A DNA stretch of 64,000 nt from a bacterium (GCA_024742475.1 JANSYI010000003.1:248001-312000), one strand, 5' to 3'. Shown: positions 12,103 to 21,075, counted from the first letter of the stretch. Numbers and translations: made by a program. The notes: generated from the sequence alone by a model not told the origin.

Positions 12103-13095
12103 GTGACCTCCACGATCCCCTCCACCCAAGCGCCCGACAAGGACGAGGTGGCTCGCGTCTTCAAGGAGATGCTCCGAATCCGACGATTCGAAGAGCTCGC
12201 CTCGCGTGCGTACACCCAGGGCAAGATCAGCGGCTTCTTGCACCTCTACATCGGGCAAGAGGCGATCGCCGTCGCGACGGCCGACTTGATGAAGGACGGC
12301 GACCGCGTGGTGACCACCTATCGGGACCACGGCTTCGCGATCTCCCTCGGGTGTGACCCGGGGGCGTGCATGGCCGAGCTGTTCGGCAAGAAGGACGGCC
12401 TGGTCGGCGGCGTCGGCGGCTCGATGCACTTCTTCGACAAGGACAAGGGCCTGTGGGGCGGCTACGCCATCGTCGGTGGCCACCTTCCGGTCGCGGCGGG
12501 GCACGCCTTCGCCTCGAAGTACCTCAAGGACGACGCGGTCACGCTGTGTTTCCTCGGTGAGGGCGCGATGCACATTGGGGCAACCCATGAGGGCATGCAC
12601 CTCGCGGGCCTGTGGAAGCTCCCCGTGGTGTTCGTCATCGAGAACAACCAGTACGCGATGGGCACCCCGCTCAAGCGCCAGACGCTGGTCGACGACCTCA
12701 CCGTGCGCGCGCCCGCCTACCGGATGACGTCGGATCGCTGGGAGGTCAACGACATCTTCGAGACGCGCCGTCGGCTGGCCGAGGCGGTCGAGCGCGCGCG
12801 CAAGGATCACCAACCCGCGCTCATCGAGCTGCTCACCTACCGCTTCCGCGGCCACAGCATGTCCGACCCGGCCAAGTACCGGACCAAGGACGAGGTCGAG
12901 GGCTGGCGCAAGAAGGACCCGCTGTACCGGGCCGAGCAGCGCCTGCGCGACGACCACGGCTTCGATGACGAGGCCATCGAGTCCATCGACGACGCCGTCG
13001 TCGACGAGATGCAGGCCGCCGTCGACTTTGCCGACGCGTCGCCGCAACCCGACCCCGAGCACCGTTTCCGCCACCACCTCGTCGAGGACGTCTAA
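12103..13095 (+). CDS. pdhA: Pyruvate dehydrogenase E1 component, alpha subunit
   Basis: A 330-residue thiamine-diphosphate subunit that decarboxylates pyruvate and passes the acetyl group to lipoyl-E2. Diagnostic segments are FLHLYIGQEA near the N terminus, the ThDP/Mg motif region GEGAMHIGATHEG ... ENNQYAMGT (Glu replaces the usual Asp of GDG), and the C-terminal YRFRGHSMSDP loop. The GTG at 12103 is the best start: upstream in-frame codons belong to the antisense of bioB. The TAA shares a base with the next ATG (TAATG), so translation is coupled to pdhB. A branched-chain 2-oxoacid specificity cannot be excluded by sequence alone, but GHSMSDP favours pyruvate. Confidence 0.92.
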   Translation: MTSTIPSTQAPDKDEVARVFKEMLRIRRFEELASRAYTQGKISGFLHLYIGQEAIAVATADLMKDGDRVVTTYRDHGFAISLGCDPGACMAELFGKKDGLVGGVGGSMHFFDKDKGLWGGYAIVGGHLPVAAGHAFASKYLKDDAVTLCFLGEGAMHIGATHEGMHLAGLWKLPVVFVIENNQYAMGTPLKRQTLVDDLTVRAPAYRMTSDRWEVNDIFETRRRLAEAVERARKDHQPALIELLTYRFRGHSMSDPAKYRTKDEVEGWRKKDPLYRAEQRLRDDHGFDDEAIESIDDAVVDEMQAAVDFADASPQPDPEHRFRHHLVEDV

Positions 13096-14078
13096 TGCCC
13101 ATCTTGCAGATCCGAGAAGCACTCCGAGAAGCCATCGACGAGGAGATGGAGCGGGACGACCGCGTCTTCGTCATGGGCGAAGAGGTCGGCTACTACAACG
13201 GCGCCTACAAGGTCACCCAAGGCCTGCTCGAGAAGTACGGCGAGCAGCGCGTGGTCGACACGCCGATCGCCGAGGCCGGCTTTGCGGGCGTTGGGGTCGG
13301 GGCTGCGATGGCGGGCCTGCGCCCGATCATCGAGTTCATGACCTTCAACTTCTCCGCGGTGGCGTTCGACCAGATCCTCAACAACGCCGCCAAGCTGCGC
13401 CACCTCTCGGGCGGCCAGTTCACCATCCCCATGGTGTTTCGCGGACCCAACGCGGCCGCGCACATGCTCAGCTCCACGCACAGTCAGGCGTTCGAGAGCT
13501 TCTACTGCGGCTTCCCGGGCGTGAAGGTCGTCTCGGTGGCCACACCCTACGATGCCAAGGGCCTGCTCAAGTCCGCGATTCGCGATGACAACCCGATCAT
13601 CTTCTTCGAATCCGAGGTGATGTACGGCGTCAAGGGCGAGGTGCCCGAGGGCGAGTACCTCATCCCGATCGGTCAGGCCGACATCAAGCGGCCCGGCTCG
13701 CAGGTCACCGTGATCACGTGGGGGCAGGGCGTGCCGATCACGCTCGAGGCCGCCAAGATGGCCGAGGAGTCCGGCATCGACTGCGAGGTCATCGACCTGC
13801 TCACGCTGCGTCCGCTCGACCGGGACGCGATTCTCCAGAGCGTGAAGAAGACCAACCGCGCGGTGCTGGCCTACCACGGCTGGCCCTACGGCGGCACGGG
13901 GGCCGAGGTCGCCGACCTCATCGCGCGTGAGGCGTTCTACGACCTCGACGCCCCGGTCGAGCGCGTCTGCTACGAAGACATCAACTTCTCCTACGCCGAG
14001 AACCTCGAAGAGCTGGCGATTCCCTCGCCCAAGCAGATCTTCGACGCGATCGCGAAGGTCGCCTACCACTCCCTCTGA
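13095..14078 (+). CDS. pdhB: Pyruvate dehydrogenase E1 component, beta subunit
   Basis: A 327-residue transketolase-like subunit that pairs with PdhA to form the alpha2beta2 E1. Typical motifs are VFVMGEEVGYYNGAYKVTQGL, DTPIAEAGFAGVGVGAAM, and STHSQAFESFYCGFPGVKVV around the active-site channel, and the C-terminal GWPYGGTGAEVADLI / LDAPVERV segment that contacts the E2 binding domain. It starts on the last base of the pdhA stop and is followed by the E2 gene after 17 bp containing an AAGGA ribosome binding site. Confidence 0.94.
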   Translation: MPILQIREALREAIDEEMERDDRVFVMGEEVGYYNGAYKVTQGLLEKYGEQRVVDTPIAEAGFAGVGVGAAMAGLRPIIEFMTFNFSAVAFDQILNNAAKLRHLSGGQFTIPMVFRGPNAAAHMLSSTHSQAFESFYCGFPGVKVVSVATPYDAKGLLKSAIRDDNPIIFFESEVMYGVKGEVPEGEYLIPIGQADIKRPGSQVTVITWGQGVPITLEAAKMAEESGIDCEVIDLLTLRPLDRDAILQSVKKTNRAVLAYHGWPYGGTGAEVADLIAREAFYDLDAPVERVCYEDINFSYAENLEELAIPSPKQIFDAIAKVAYHSL

Positions 14079-14095
14079 GCCTGCAAGGACACCTC

Positions 14096-15376
14096 ATGGC
14101 AACGATCGTCGAACTTCCCCGCCTCTCCGACACGATGGAGGAGGGCGTCATCGCCAAGTGGCACATCGCCGAGGGTGACAAGGTCAAGCGCGGCCAGGTC
14201 ATCGCGGACATCGAGACCGACAAGGCCACGATGGAGTACGAGTCCTTCGACGCGGGCACGGTCCTCAAGATCGTCGCGTCCGAGGGCGACACGCATCCGA
14301 TCGGGACGCCGATCGCCGTGCTGGGCAAGCCGGGTGAAGACTTCGAAGAGGCGCTCGCAGGTGCGGGCGGGGGCTCGAAGGCGAAGGCGGAGCCGGAGCC
14401 TCAGGAAGAGCCGGAGTCCACGGAAGAGCCGGAGCCGGAGTCCACGGAAGAGCCCGAGTCCACGCAAGAGCCCGAGCCCGAGCCCGCGGCACCGTCCTCC
14501 GACGCCGACGACCGGGTCGCGGCGTCACCACTGGCGCGCCGCCTCGCGCACGAAGCCGGCATCGCGCTGTCCACCATTGAGGGCAGCGGTCCGCATGGTC
14601 GCGTGATCAAGGCCGACGTCGACGCCGCCATCGAAGGCGGGGGCGGTGGCGGGACGGGGACGGTCTCCGATGGGGAGCGCACCTTCGTGACGCGCCCGGA
14701 CACGCCGATGAAGCTCTCGCAGATGCGCAAGACCATCGCGCGTCGCATGGGGGAGTCCAACGCCGAGATCCCGCACTTCTACCTGACGATCGACCTCGAC
14801 ATGGCGGGCGCGGTCGCCATGCGCACGCAGCTCAAGGCGGCGCTGCCCGACGTCAAGATCTCCTACAACGACATGGTGATCCTCGCGGTGGCCAAGGCGC
14901 TGCAGAAGCACCCCGAGGTCAACGCCTACTGGGACGGCAAGACGATCGTGCGTCGCGGCGACATCCATGTCGGCATGGCGGTCGCCGTCGACGAAGGCCT
15001 CATCGTGCCGCCGGTGCGTCACACCGAGCAGCGCACGCTCTCGGAGGTCGCCGGGATCACGCGCAGCCTCGGCACGCGGGCCCGGGACAAGAAGCTGCCG
15101 CCCGATGAGATGACGGGCAGCACGTTCACCGTGTCCAACCTGGGCATGTTCGGCATCGAGCAGTTCCTGGCGGTCATCAACCCGGGCGAGGGCGCCATCC
15201 TGGCCGTCGGCGCGATCCGTGACGAGGCCGTCGTCGTCGATGGCGCCCTGCAGCCGGGCAAGCGTATGCGGGTCAACCTCGCCTGCGACCACCGCGTCAT
15301 GGACGGGGCCGTCGGAGCCCAGTTCCTCGTCACGCTGCGCGGCTACCTCGAGCAGCCGCTGGCGATGCTGGCATGA
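14096..15376 (+). CDS. pdhC: Dihydrolipoamide acetyltransferase (E2) of pyruvate dehydrogenase
   Basis: A 426-residue E2. One N-terminal lipoyl domain carries the lipoylated K43 in ETDKATME. A linker (about 90-140) is unusual in being a Glu-Pro-Ser-Thr repeat rather than the customary Ala/Pro sequence. The peripheral subunit-binding domain lies at about 142-179 (ASPLARRLAHEAGI...GPHGRVIKADV). The catalytic core ends with H399-RVM-D403-G404, the acetyltransferase His and Asp. No E3 (lpd) gene lies nearby, so dihydrolipoamide dehydrogenase must be elsewhere. The stop overlaps the start of mqnB by four bases (ATGA). Confidence 0.94.
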   Translation: MATIVELPRLSDTMEEGVIAKWHIAEGDKVKRGQVIADIETDKATMEYESFDAGTVLKIVASEGDTHPIGTPIAVLGKPGEDFEEALAGAGGGSKAKAEPEPQEEPESTEEPEPESTEEPESTQEPEPEPAAPSSDADDRVAASPLARRLAHEAGIALSTIEGSGPHGRVIKADVDAAIEGGGGGGTGTVSDGERTFVTRPDTPMKLSQMRKTIARRMGESNAEIPHFYLTIDLDMAGAVAMRTQLKAALPDVKISYNDMVILAVAKALQKHPEVNAYWDGKTIVRRGDIHVGMAVAVDEGLIVPPVRHTEQRTLSEVAGITRSLGTRARDKKLPPDEMTGSTFTVSNLGMFGIEQFLAVINPGEGAILAVGAIRDEAVVVDGALQPGKRMRVNLACDHRVMDGAVGAQFLVTLRGYLEQPLAMLA

Positions 15377-15981
15377 ACATCCTGTGGGCCTACGCCCACC
15401 CCAAAGAGGCTGAAGGCCTCGATCTCCCGGCCAGCCTCGAGCTGGGCGTGGGCAAGATCGAGGCCTCGCTCGCGCTGACGCGCCGCCTCTGTGCCGGGCT
15501 GCCCGAGGTCGTGGTGAACTTCGGCGTCGCGGGCTGTTTCCCCGGCACGGGCCTCGAGGTCGGCGATGTGTGCCTGGTGAGCCAGGAGTCGCTCGCCGAC
15601 GAGGGCGTGGTCACCGAGGACGGCTTCGAAGACCTCGTCGCGCTGAAGCTGGCAGCGCGCGCAACCTGGCGCGCGGACGAAGCCTGGACGCGGCGGGTGT
15701 CCTCGGTGCTGCAGGGCGTGCCGAGCGTGCGCGGCACCACCGTCTCGACGGTCAGCGGCACCGACGCGCTCGCGAGCGCCTATGCAAAGCGCGTCCGTCC
15801 TGCCGTCGAGTCCATGGAGGGCGCCGCCGTGGCCCGCGTGTGCGAGGCGTTCGATGTCCCCTGGGTGCAGGTGCGCAGCATCAGCAATAGGGTGGGGGAG
15901 AGACGCGAGGGCGGCTGGGACATTCGGCTGGCGAAGGCCCGGCTGCACGACGCCGTGCGAAGGCTGCAGGCGGGGCTTTGA
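15373..15981 (+). CDS. mqnB: Futalosine hydrolase
   Basis: A 202-residue nucleoside phosphorylase-fold protein of the MqnB type, which splits futalosine into dehypoxanthinyl futalosine and hypoxanthine in the alternative menaquinone route. Evidence is the N-terminal substrate segment, NFGVAGCFPG, EVGDVCLV, VSGTDA and the MEGAAVARVCEAFDVPW signature followed by RSISN. Its short length fits MqnB better than purine nucleoside phosphorylases or MTA/SAH nucleosidase, the main alternatives. It overlaps the E2 gene by 4 bp and mqnD is found 600 bp further on, which supports the call. Confidence 0.87.
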   Translation: MNILWAYAHPKEAEGLDLPASLELGVGKIEASLALTRRLCAGLPEVVVNFGVAGCFPGTGLEVGDVCLVSQESLADEGVVTEDGFEDLVALKLAARATWRADEAWTRRVSSVLQGVPSVRGTTVSTVSGTDALASAYAKRVRPAVESMEGAAVARVCEAFDVPWVQVRSISNRVGERREGGWDIRLAKARLHDAVRRLQAGL

Positions 15982-16044
15982 GTTCCCCTGACGTACGACG
16001 CTAGCTTGCGGAGAATCGCGCTGGGCGCTGGGAGAGTCGGGTTC

Positions 16045-16452
16045 TCAGGCCCGCTGCGCCTCGAGCATCTCGGCCCAGGCCCGCAGGTAGAGCACAACGT
16101 CGTTTCGGTCGTTGCGCCGCAGGTGCCGTCGCCCCGGCACGCGCTCGAGGACGCGGGGGTCGCCGAGCCACTCGAGGTCGGTGAGCTCGGAGGGGGTGAA
16201 GCCGAAGGCGATCATCTGGGCGGCGACATCCTCGACGGCGTGGCCGGTGATCGGGCAGTAGTCGTTGAGGTGCTCGGACCATTCGCCGTTCACCATCGTG
16301 TAGATCTCCCGCTGGGAGCGCTGGGTCACGGTCTGCGCCAGGTGCCCGCAGTTGCACGCGCCCGCGTGGCCCCACTGGTATTCCGCGCCGTCTTGCAGCC
16401 GCTTGGCGGTGGTGCGCAGCGCCTCGATCACCTGCCGGTTGAGCTTCGCCAT
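16045..16452 (-). CDS. Conserved small protein with CxC and Cys/His pairs, function unknown
   Basis: A 135-residue soluble protein, ATG at 16452 (an ATG 12 codons upstream gives a poorer N terminus). The core QWGHAGACNCGHLAQ places H29, C33 and C35 close together and NDYCPITGH adds C66 and H71, a layout that could bind metal. I recall close relatives in Bacteroidota genomes with the same QWGH.GACNCG and NDYCP segments and no known function; that is memory and not a search. It lies between mqnB and mqnD but on the opposite strand. Confidence 0.78.
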   Translation of the reverse strand: MAKLNRQVIEALRTTAKRLQDGAEYQWGHAGACNCGHLAQTVTQRSQREIYTMVNGEWSEHLNDYCPITGHAVEDVAAQMIAFGFTPSELTDLEWLGDPRVLERVPGRRHLRRNDRNDVVLYLRAWAEMLEAQRA

Positions 16453-16582
16453 CGCCTCGATCGTAGGGCCTGAGGCCGGCATCGACAACGAACAGCCGCG
16501 CCGGCGCCCGCACGCGGCGGCCTCGGGGCGTCGCGGGGGCGCCGCCGGTGGCCCGGGGCGGGCGGCGTGGTACGCAACGTTC

Positions 16583-17374
16583 GTGCTGCGCCTGGGCTAC
16601 TCGTCCTGTCCCAACGACACCTTCATGTTTCACGCGCTGGTGCACGGCCTCGTGCCGGACGCGCCGCAGGTCGAGGTCGTGATGGAGGACATCGAGGCGC
16701 TCAACCGCCGCGCGCTCGACCCCGGCGCCGACGCGTTGCCGTTGTCGAAGCTCAGCGTGGGCGCGTGGGTGCGTGTCCGGGAGGCCTACACGGTGCTCGA
16801 CGCGGGCGCGGCGCTCGGGCGCGGATGTGGTCCGCTGGTCGTCGCGCGCGACCCCGCCGCGTTGTCCGACCTCGGCGGCCGCCGCGTCGCGGTCCCCGGG
16901 CTCGGAACGTCGGCGTACGCGCTGCTGCGCATGTTCGGCCCCCAGCACGAGCCCGTGCCGATGCGTTTCGACGCGATCATGCCCGCGGTCGAGCGCGGTG
17001 AGGTCGACGCCGGGCTCATCATTCACGAAAGCCGCTTCACCTATCGAGAGCACGGCCTGATCCAGGTCGCCGACCTCGGTGAGGTCTGGGAGGCCGACAC
17101 CGGACTGCCGCTTCCGCTGGGTGTAATCGCGGCGCGCTCGAGCCTCGACGCGGACGTGCGCCAGCGGTTCGAGCGGGCGCTCTGCGCCTCGGTCCGTCAC
17201 GCGTGGGCGAACCCTGCGGACAGCCGACCATACGTCGAAGCGCACGCCCAAGAGATGGAGCGCAGCGTCTGCGAGCGACACATCGCGCTGTACGTCAACG
17301 ACTTCTCCGCCTCACTCGGTGAAGAAGGCAAGGCGGCGATCGAGACCTTCGCGCAGCGGTTCGCCGCGCTTTGA
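16583..17374 (+). CDS. mqnD: 1,4-dihydroxy-6-naphthoate synthase
   Basis: A 263-residue periplasmic-binding-protein-fold lyase that converts cyclic dehypoxanthinyl futalosine to 1,4-dihydroxy-6-naphthoate. The N terminus LGYSSCPNDTFMFHALVHG is nearly diagnostic for MqnD. Later segments DALPLSKLSVGA, AVPGLGTSAYALL and GEVDAGLIIHE also fit, including the His used in catalysis. GTG 16583 begins immediately before the conserved LRLGYS; upstream sequence in the frame is low-complexity. MqnA and MqnC are not in the window. Confidence 0.93.
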   Translation: MLRLGYSSCPNDTFMFHALVHGLVPDAPQVEVVMEDIEALNRRALDPGADALPLSKLSVGAWVRVREAYTVLDAGAALGRGCGPLVVARDPAALSDLGGRRVAVPGLGTSAYALLRMFGPQHEPVPMRFDAIMPAVERGEVDAGLIIHESRFTYREHGLIQVADLGEVWEADTGLPLPLGVIAARSSLDADVRQRFERALCASVRHAWANPADSRPYVEAHAQEMERSVCERHIALYVNDFSASLGEEGKAAIETFAQRFAAL

Positions 17375-17462
17375 TCTGCTCGATGCCAGCGCCCAGGGTC
17401 TGACCCACCTGTCGTTCGCCGCGACGCACGGGGGGCGGGGCGGCGGCCAGGCCGTAGCGAAG

Positions 17463-17687
17463 CTAGCGAGCCGATCGAGGAATCGCGCGACCGTCGAGGT
17501 CGAGGACCTTCCAGAACTCGGGCCAGTCGGGGATCTCGACTAGCGTGGGCAGGACCTGGTCGTAGTTGTGCGGGTAGGTCCGCTTGATGTAGGCGGCGAC
17601 GGCCTTGACCGTGGGCGCCTCGACGAAGTGAGGCTCCATGATCGGGTACTCGTAGCGGAACTTCTTGGGGTCTGGGGTCTGAGGCAT
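17463..17687 (-). CDS. Small hypothetical protein downstream of adenosyltransferase
   Basis: A 74-residue soluble protein, starting 8 bp after the stop of the cobalamin adenosyltransferase gene and probably co-transcribed with it. It has no signal peptide. It is rich in aromatic residues and Pro in segments such as YEYPIMEPHF and DWPEFWKVLDLDG. No family is recognised. The ordered, non-repetitive composition and operon-like spacing argue for a real gene. Confidence 0.6.
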   Translation of the reverse strand: MPQTPDPKKFRYEYPIMEPHFVEAPTVKAVAAYIKRTYPHNYDQVLPTLVEIPDWPEFWKVLDLDGRAIPRSAR

Positions 17688-17695
17688 GGCGCAGC

Positions 17696-18301
17696 TCAGG
17701 TGGTTTCGGGGGCCCACAGGGTCTCGGCGTAGCCGAGGCGGTCGGCGATGGCGCGGCTGAGCACGAAGAAGTAGTCGCTGAGGCGGTTGACGTAGCGCAG
17801 CGCGATGTCGCTGACCTGCTCTTCGGCCGCGGCGAGCGTGACGATCTTTCGCTCGGCGCGGCGGCACACCGTTCGGCTGACGTGGCACGCCGCCGCGAGG
17901 GCGCCTCCGCCGGGCAGGATGAAGCTCTTCAGCGGCTGTAGCGCGGCGTTCCACCCGTCGATGTTCTTCTCGAGCGTGTCGACGTGTTCGGCACGCAGGC
18001 TCAATCGGGGCATCTCGGTCGGCTCGTCCGGCTCGGGGTAGGCGAGCTCGGCTCCGAGGTTGAACAGCTCCTGCTGGATGCGGCCGAGCTGCGCATCGAG
18101 CTCGTCCAAGAACACCTCGGCGCCCTCACGCTTGGGCTCGCGCGCGATCTCGACGCGCACCATGCCCACGGTGGCGTTGAGCTCGTCGATGTCGCCGTAG
18201 GCTCGAATGCGCAGGTGGTCCTTCGACACCTTCTCGCCGCTGGCGAGCATGGTCTGCCCGCCGTCGCCTGCCTTCGTGTAGACCTTGGAGATGTAGACCA
18301 T
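17696..18301 (-). CDS. pduO: ATP:cob(I)alamin adenosyltransferase, PduO type
   Basis: A 201-residue enzyme that transfers the adenosyl group of ATP to cob(I)alamin to make coenzyme B12. Signatures are KVYTKAGDGGQT (ATP loop near the N terminus), RIRAYGDIDELNA, and FILPGGG...AACHVSRTVCRRAER in the helical bundle, then ALRYVNRLSDYFFVLSR. ATG 18301 matches the usual short N terminus; an ATG five codons upstream at 18316 is equally readable. No B12 biosynthesis or B12-dependent mutase gene is nearby. Confidence 0.94.
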   Translation of the reverse strand: MVYISKVYTKAGDGGQTMLASGEKVSKDHLRIRAYGDIDELNATVGMVRVEIAREPKREGAEVFLDELDAQLGRIQQELFNLGAELAYPEPDEPTEMPRLSLRAEHVDTLEKNIDGWNAALQPLKSFILPGGGALAAACHVSRTVCRRAERKIVTLAAAEEQVSDIALRYVNRLSDYFFVLSRAIADRLGYAETLWAPETT

Positions 18302-18458
18302 CGGTGCGCGCACCATAGCAACGAAACGCGAAGCGGCTCCCGTGAGGCAGCCACAGCCGGTGGGACGGCCGAAAACGGCGGCTCGGATTCCCATGGCCAC
18401 CGTGCATCGCGCGGACTACGATGCCCGCGTGAGGGGGCGACAGCGGCAGGCGCCGAGG

Positions 18459-19268
18459 ATGCGTAGCCCGGTTGCCCCGGACGGGCTCGACACCCTCGTC
18501 GAGGTCGAGACGCCCGAGCACGTGACCTTCCGGGTCAACGTGGCAGGCCCGTCGCGTCGCGCCGTGGCCTACGTGCTCGACCTACTCATTCGCGGCGGCG
18601 TCCTCTTCGTCGTCGCGCTCGTCGCCTCGATGGCCGGGGTCGACGTCGAGTTCGACGGGTGGTCCACGGGCGTATTGTTGCTCGTCGCGTTCGCGCTCGA
18701 GTGGGGCTACTACATCCTCTTCGAGAGCCTGTGGAGCGGTCAGACGCCGGGCAAGAGGGCCATGTCGCTGCGTGCGGTCAAGGACGGGGGCGTCCCGCTC
18801 ACGTTCCTCGACGTCGTGCTCCGCAACCTCTTGCGCGGCGCCGATTGGCTGCCTGCGTTCAACGTCGTCGCCTTGTTCGTGATGGCCTTCGACGAACGCT
18901 TCCGCCGACTCGGGGACCTCGTCGCGGGCACGATGGTCATCGCCGAGTCGCGTGCGCATATCGGCACCGCGCTGATGGTCTCGCCGCCGCTCACCGCAGC
19001 CGAGCTCGAGACCATCCCAGCCAGCGCGCATCTCTCGGGTGCCGAGATGTCGGCGCTCGAGACGTTCCTGCGCCGACTGGGCACGCTCAGCCCCGCGCGC
19101 GAGCTCGAGCTCGCCGACATGGTGGCGCCCATGTTCGCCCGGCGCCTCGGCGTTCGCTACGACGATGGCGTTCGGTTCCTCGCCGCGCTCTTCGTGCGCG
19201 CGGGCGGGCAGGTCGCCGCAGCAGGGGGGGGCGCTGCTGCACCTGTCGGTGCACGGAGGCGTGCATGA
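18459..19268 (+). CDS. RDD-family membrane protein
   Basis: A 269-residue protein with an N-terminal RDD domain: an acidic segment, PSRRAVAYVLDLLIRGG, two to three membrane helices, and the SGQTPGKRAMSLRAV loop that is typical of RDD proteins. A C-terminal cytoplasmic helical tail (about 170-269) follows. The start is chosen at ATG 18459; GTG 18429 is possible. It is the first gene of a six-gene chain in which every following gene starts on the 4-base ATGA or GTGA overlap. The RDD/SpoIIM/MoxR/DUF58 association is widely conserved but the process it serves is not settled. Confidence 0.85.
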   Translation: MRSPVAPDGLDTLVEVETPEHVTFRVNVAGPSRRAVAYVLDLLIRGGVLFVVALVASMAGVDVEFDGWSTGVLLLVAFALEWGYYILFESLWSGQTPGKRAMSLRAVKDGGVPLTFLDVVLRNLLRGADWLPAFNVVALFVMAFDERFRRLGDLVAGTMVIAESRAHIGTALMVSPPLTAAELETIPASAHLSGAEMSALETFLRRLGTLSPARELELADMVAPMFARRLGVRYDDGVRFLAALFVRAGGQVAAAGGGAAAPVGARRRA

Positions 19269-20260
19269 GCGGTGACCACCCGCTCGGACAAGATGCGTTC
19301 GTCGCCCGACGGCGGGCGCGATGGCAGCAGCTCGATCAGATCCTCGCGCAGCGAAAGGCGCTGCACGAGCTCCCTCCCGACCTCATCTCCACGGCGGGCC
19401 GGCTCTACCGCACCGTCTGCGCGGACCTCATGCGGGCCCGCGCGGCGGGCTACGGCCGCGACATCGTCGAGCACCTCGACCAGCTCGCGGGGCGGGCACA
19501 CAACCGCCTCTACCGCGCGTCACCCTACAAGATCAGCCGCCTGTGGGACCTGCTGGCGCGCGGCTTCCCCCGCACGCTGCGCGAGAGCTGGCGCTTCGTC
19601 GCGGCCGCCGCGGCGCTGTTCGTCGTTCCCCTGGTCATCGGCCTGCTCGCCACCTGGGCCAATCCCGACCTCGCCGCCGAGGTCGTGCCCCGCGGCCAGC
19701 TCGACATGCTGGCGCAGTCGTATGCGCAGGGGTTCTCCGCGGGCCGCAGCGAGAGCGCCGACACGTCGATGGCGGGGTTCTACGTCTACAACAATGTCGG
19801 TATCGCCTTCCGAGTGTTCGCGACCGGCATCTTCTTCGGGCTCGGGTCGGCCTTCTACCTCGTCTCCAATGGCGTCATGATCGGGGCCACGCTGGGCTAC
19901 GTCATCGCGGCCGGAGCGGGTCGAAATATCCTCACCTTCGTGATGGGGCATGGCGCGTTCGAGCTCACCGCGCTGGTGATCTCGGGCGCTGCGGGCATGC
20001 GCATGGGCTACGCCCTCGTGCGCACCGAGGGCCGCACCCGGCTGGGCTCACTACGCGAGGAGGGGCCGCCCGTGGCTCGGCTCGCGCTGGGGGCCGCGAT
20101 CATGCTGGGCATCGCGGCGGTCATCGAGGGGTACTGGTCACCCTCGAGCGTGCCCGACGGGGTCAAGTGGGGCACCGCAGGGGCGCTTTGGGTGCTCGTC
20201 ATGGCCTACTTCGCGTTCGCGGGTCGCCGCGTCGCTGCTGCGCCGGGAGGCTCGCGGTGA
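19265..20260 (+). CDS. SpoIIM (stage II sporulation protein M)-family membrane protein
   Basis: A 331-residue polytopic protein of the DUF95/SpoIIM family. About 100 N-terminal cytoplasmic residues containing many Arg precede five or six helices. Segments YVYNNVGIAFRVFATGIFFGLGS and GHGAFELTALVISGAAGMRMG are characteristic of the family. In endospore formers SpoIIM acts in engulfment with peptidoglycan hydrolases; outside them the paralogue sits with MoxR/DUF58 genes as here, where the role is unknown. The ATG overlaps the RDD stop. Confidence 0.9.
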   Translation: MSGDHPLGQDAFVARRRARWQQLDQILAQRKALHELPPDLISTAGRLYRTVCADLMRARAAGYGRDIVEHLDQLAGRAHNRLYRASPYKISRLWDLLARGFPRTLRESWRFVAAAAALFVVPLVIGLLATWANPDLAAEVVPRGQLDMLAQSYAQGFSAGRSESADTSMAGFYVYNNVGIAFRVFATGIFFGLGSAFYLVSNGVMIGATLGYVIAAGAGRNILTFVMGHGAFELTALVISGAAGMRMGYALVRTEGRTRLGSLREEGPPVARLALGAAIMLGIAAVIEGYWSPSSVPDGVKWGTAGALWVLVMAYFAFAGRRVAAAPGGSR

Positions 20261-21075
20261 ACCTCCAGCAAGCGCGCATCATCCTTCGCCCACGCAAGAC
20301 CGCCGAGACGTTCGACCTCGGGCTTCGGTGGACCGCCCGTGTCGGGGGGCGGCTGTACCTGAAGCTCTGGGGCGTGCTGCTGCTGCCGGCTACGCTGGTC
20401 TGCTTCGGTTTGCGGGCGGTCGCGCAGTGGCCATGGCCATCGGTCTGGCTGCTGGCTTCAGGCCTCGCGATGCTCCTGCAGGGCGCCTTCACCATCGCCG
20501 CCAGCCGCCTGATGTTCGAGCCCGAGGTCACCGTCGGTGACGTGCTGACTCAGTGCGTCCGTCGCCTCGGCGCCTATCTGCTCGGCCTGGTCGCCACGCG
20601 CGTCGTCGTTGCGCTCGGCCTGCTGGTGGTGCTCGGGTTCCCGTGGACGTGGGCCTACGGCGCGTTCGTGCACGAGGCCGTCCTGCTCGAGGGGCACGGC
20701 GGGTTCGCGGGGACCCAGCGCAGCGGCAAGTTCGCCTCGGGTCAGTACTCCGCTGTGCTCTGGTTGGGCGCCGGCCTGCTCGTCGCGCTGGGTCTGTTCG
20801 TCGTCGCCGCCGACCAGGTCGGCGGTGTGATGCTCGAGTTCGTGCTGCAGCTCGGGCGGCCCTTTGGGAGCCTGTCCGAGGACGGCGGCTCTGCGGGGGC
20901 GCTCTTGGGGTTCTTCGCCGCCGTGCCCTACCTCGCCTCGGTTCGCTTCCTCCACTACATCGACGCCCGCACCCGGCGCGATGGTTGGGATCTGCAGTTC
21001 GCCTTTCTCTCGCTCGTGATGGCGGACCGGGCCCCCGGGACACGTGCGCCTCGAAGCGCAGAGAAAGGCCCATGA
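20257..21075 (+). CDS. Polytopic membrane protein of the RDD/SpoIIM/MoxR operon
   Basis: A 272-residue protein with about five hydrophobic helices, beginning with a GTG that overlaps the SpoIIM stop (GTGA). The N-terminal NLQQARIILRPRKTAETFDLG is a polar, positively charged cytoplasmic lead. No family signature is recognised. Members in the same position of related operons are unnamed membrane proteins, so its partner set suggests a membrane complex with SpoIIM and the DUF4129 fusion. The TGA overlaps the next ATG. Confidence 0.78.
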   Translation: MNLQQARIILRPRKTAETFDLGLRWTARVGGRLYLKLWGVLLLPATLVCFGLRAVAQWPWPSVWLLASGLAMLLQGAFTIAASRLMFEPEVTVGDVLTQCVRRLGAYLLGLVATRVVVALGLLVVLGFPWTWAYGAFVHEAVLLEGHGGFAGTQRSGKFASGQYSAVLWLGAGLLVALGLFVVAADQVGGVMLEFVLQLGRPFGSLSEDGGSAGALLGFFAAVPYLASVRFLHYIDARTRRDGWDLQFAFLSLVMADRAPGTRAPRSAEKGP

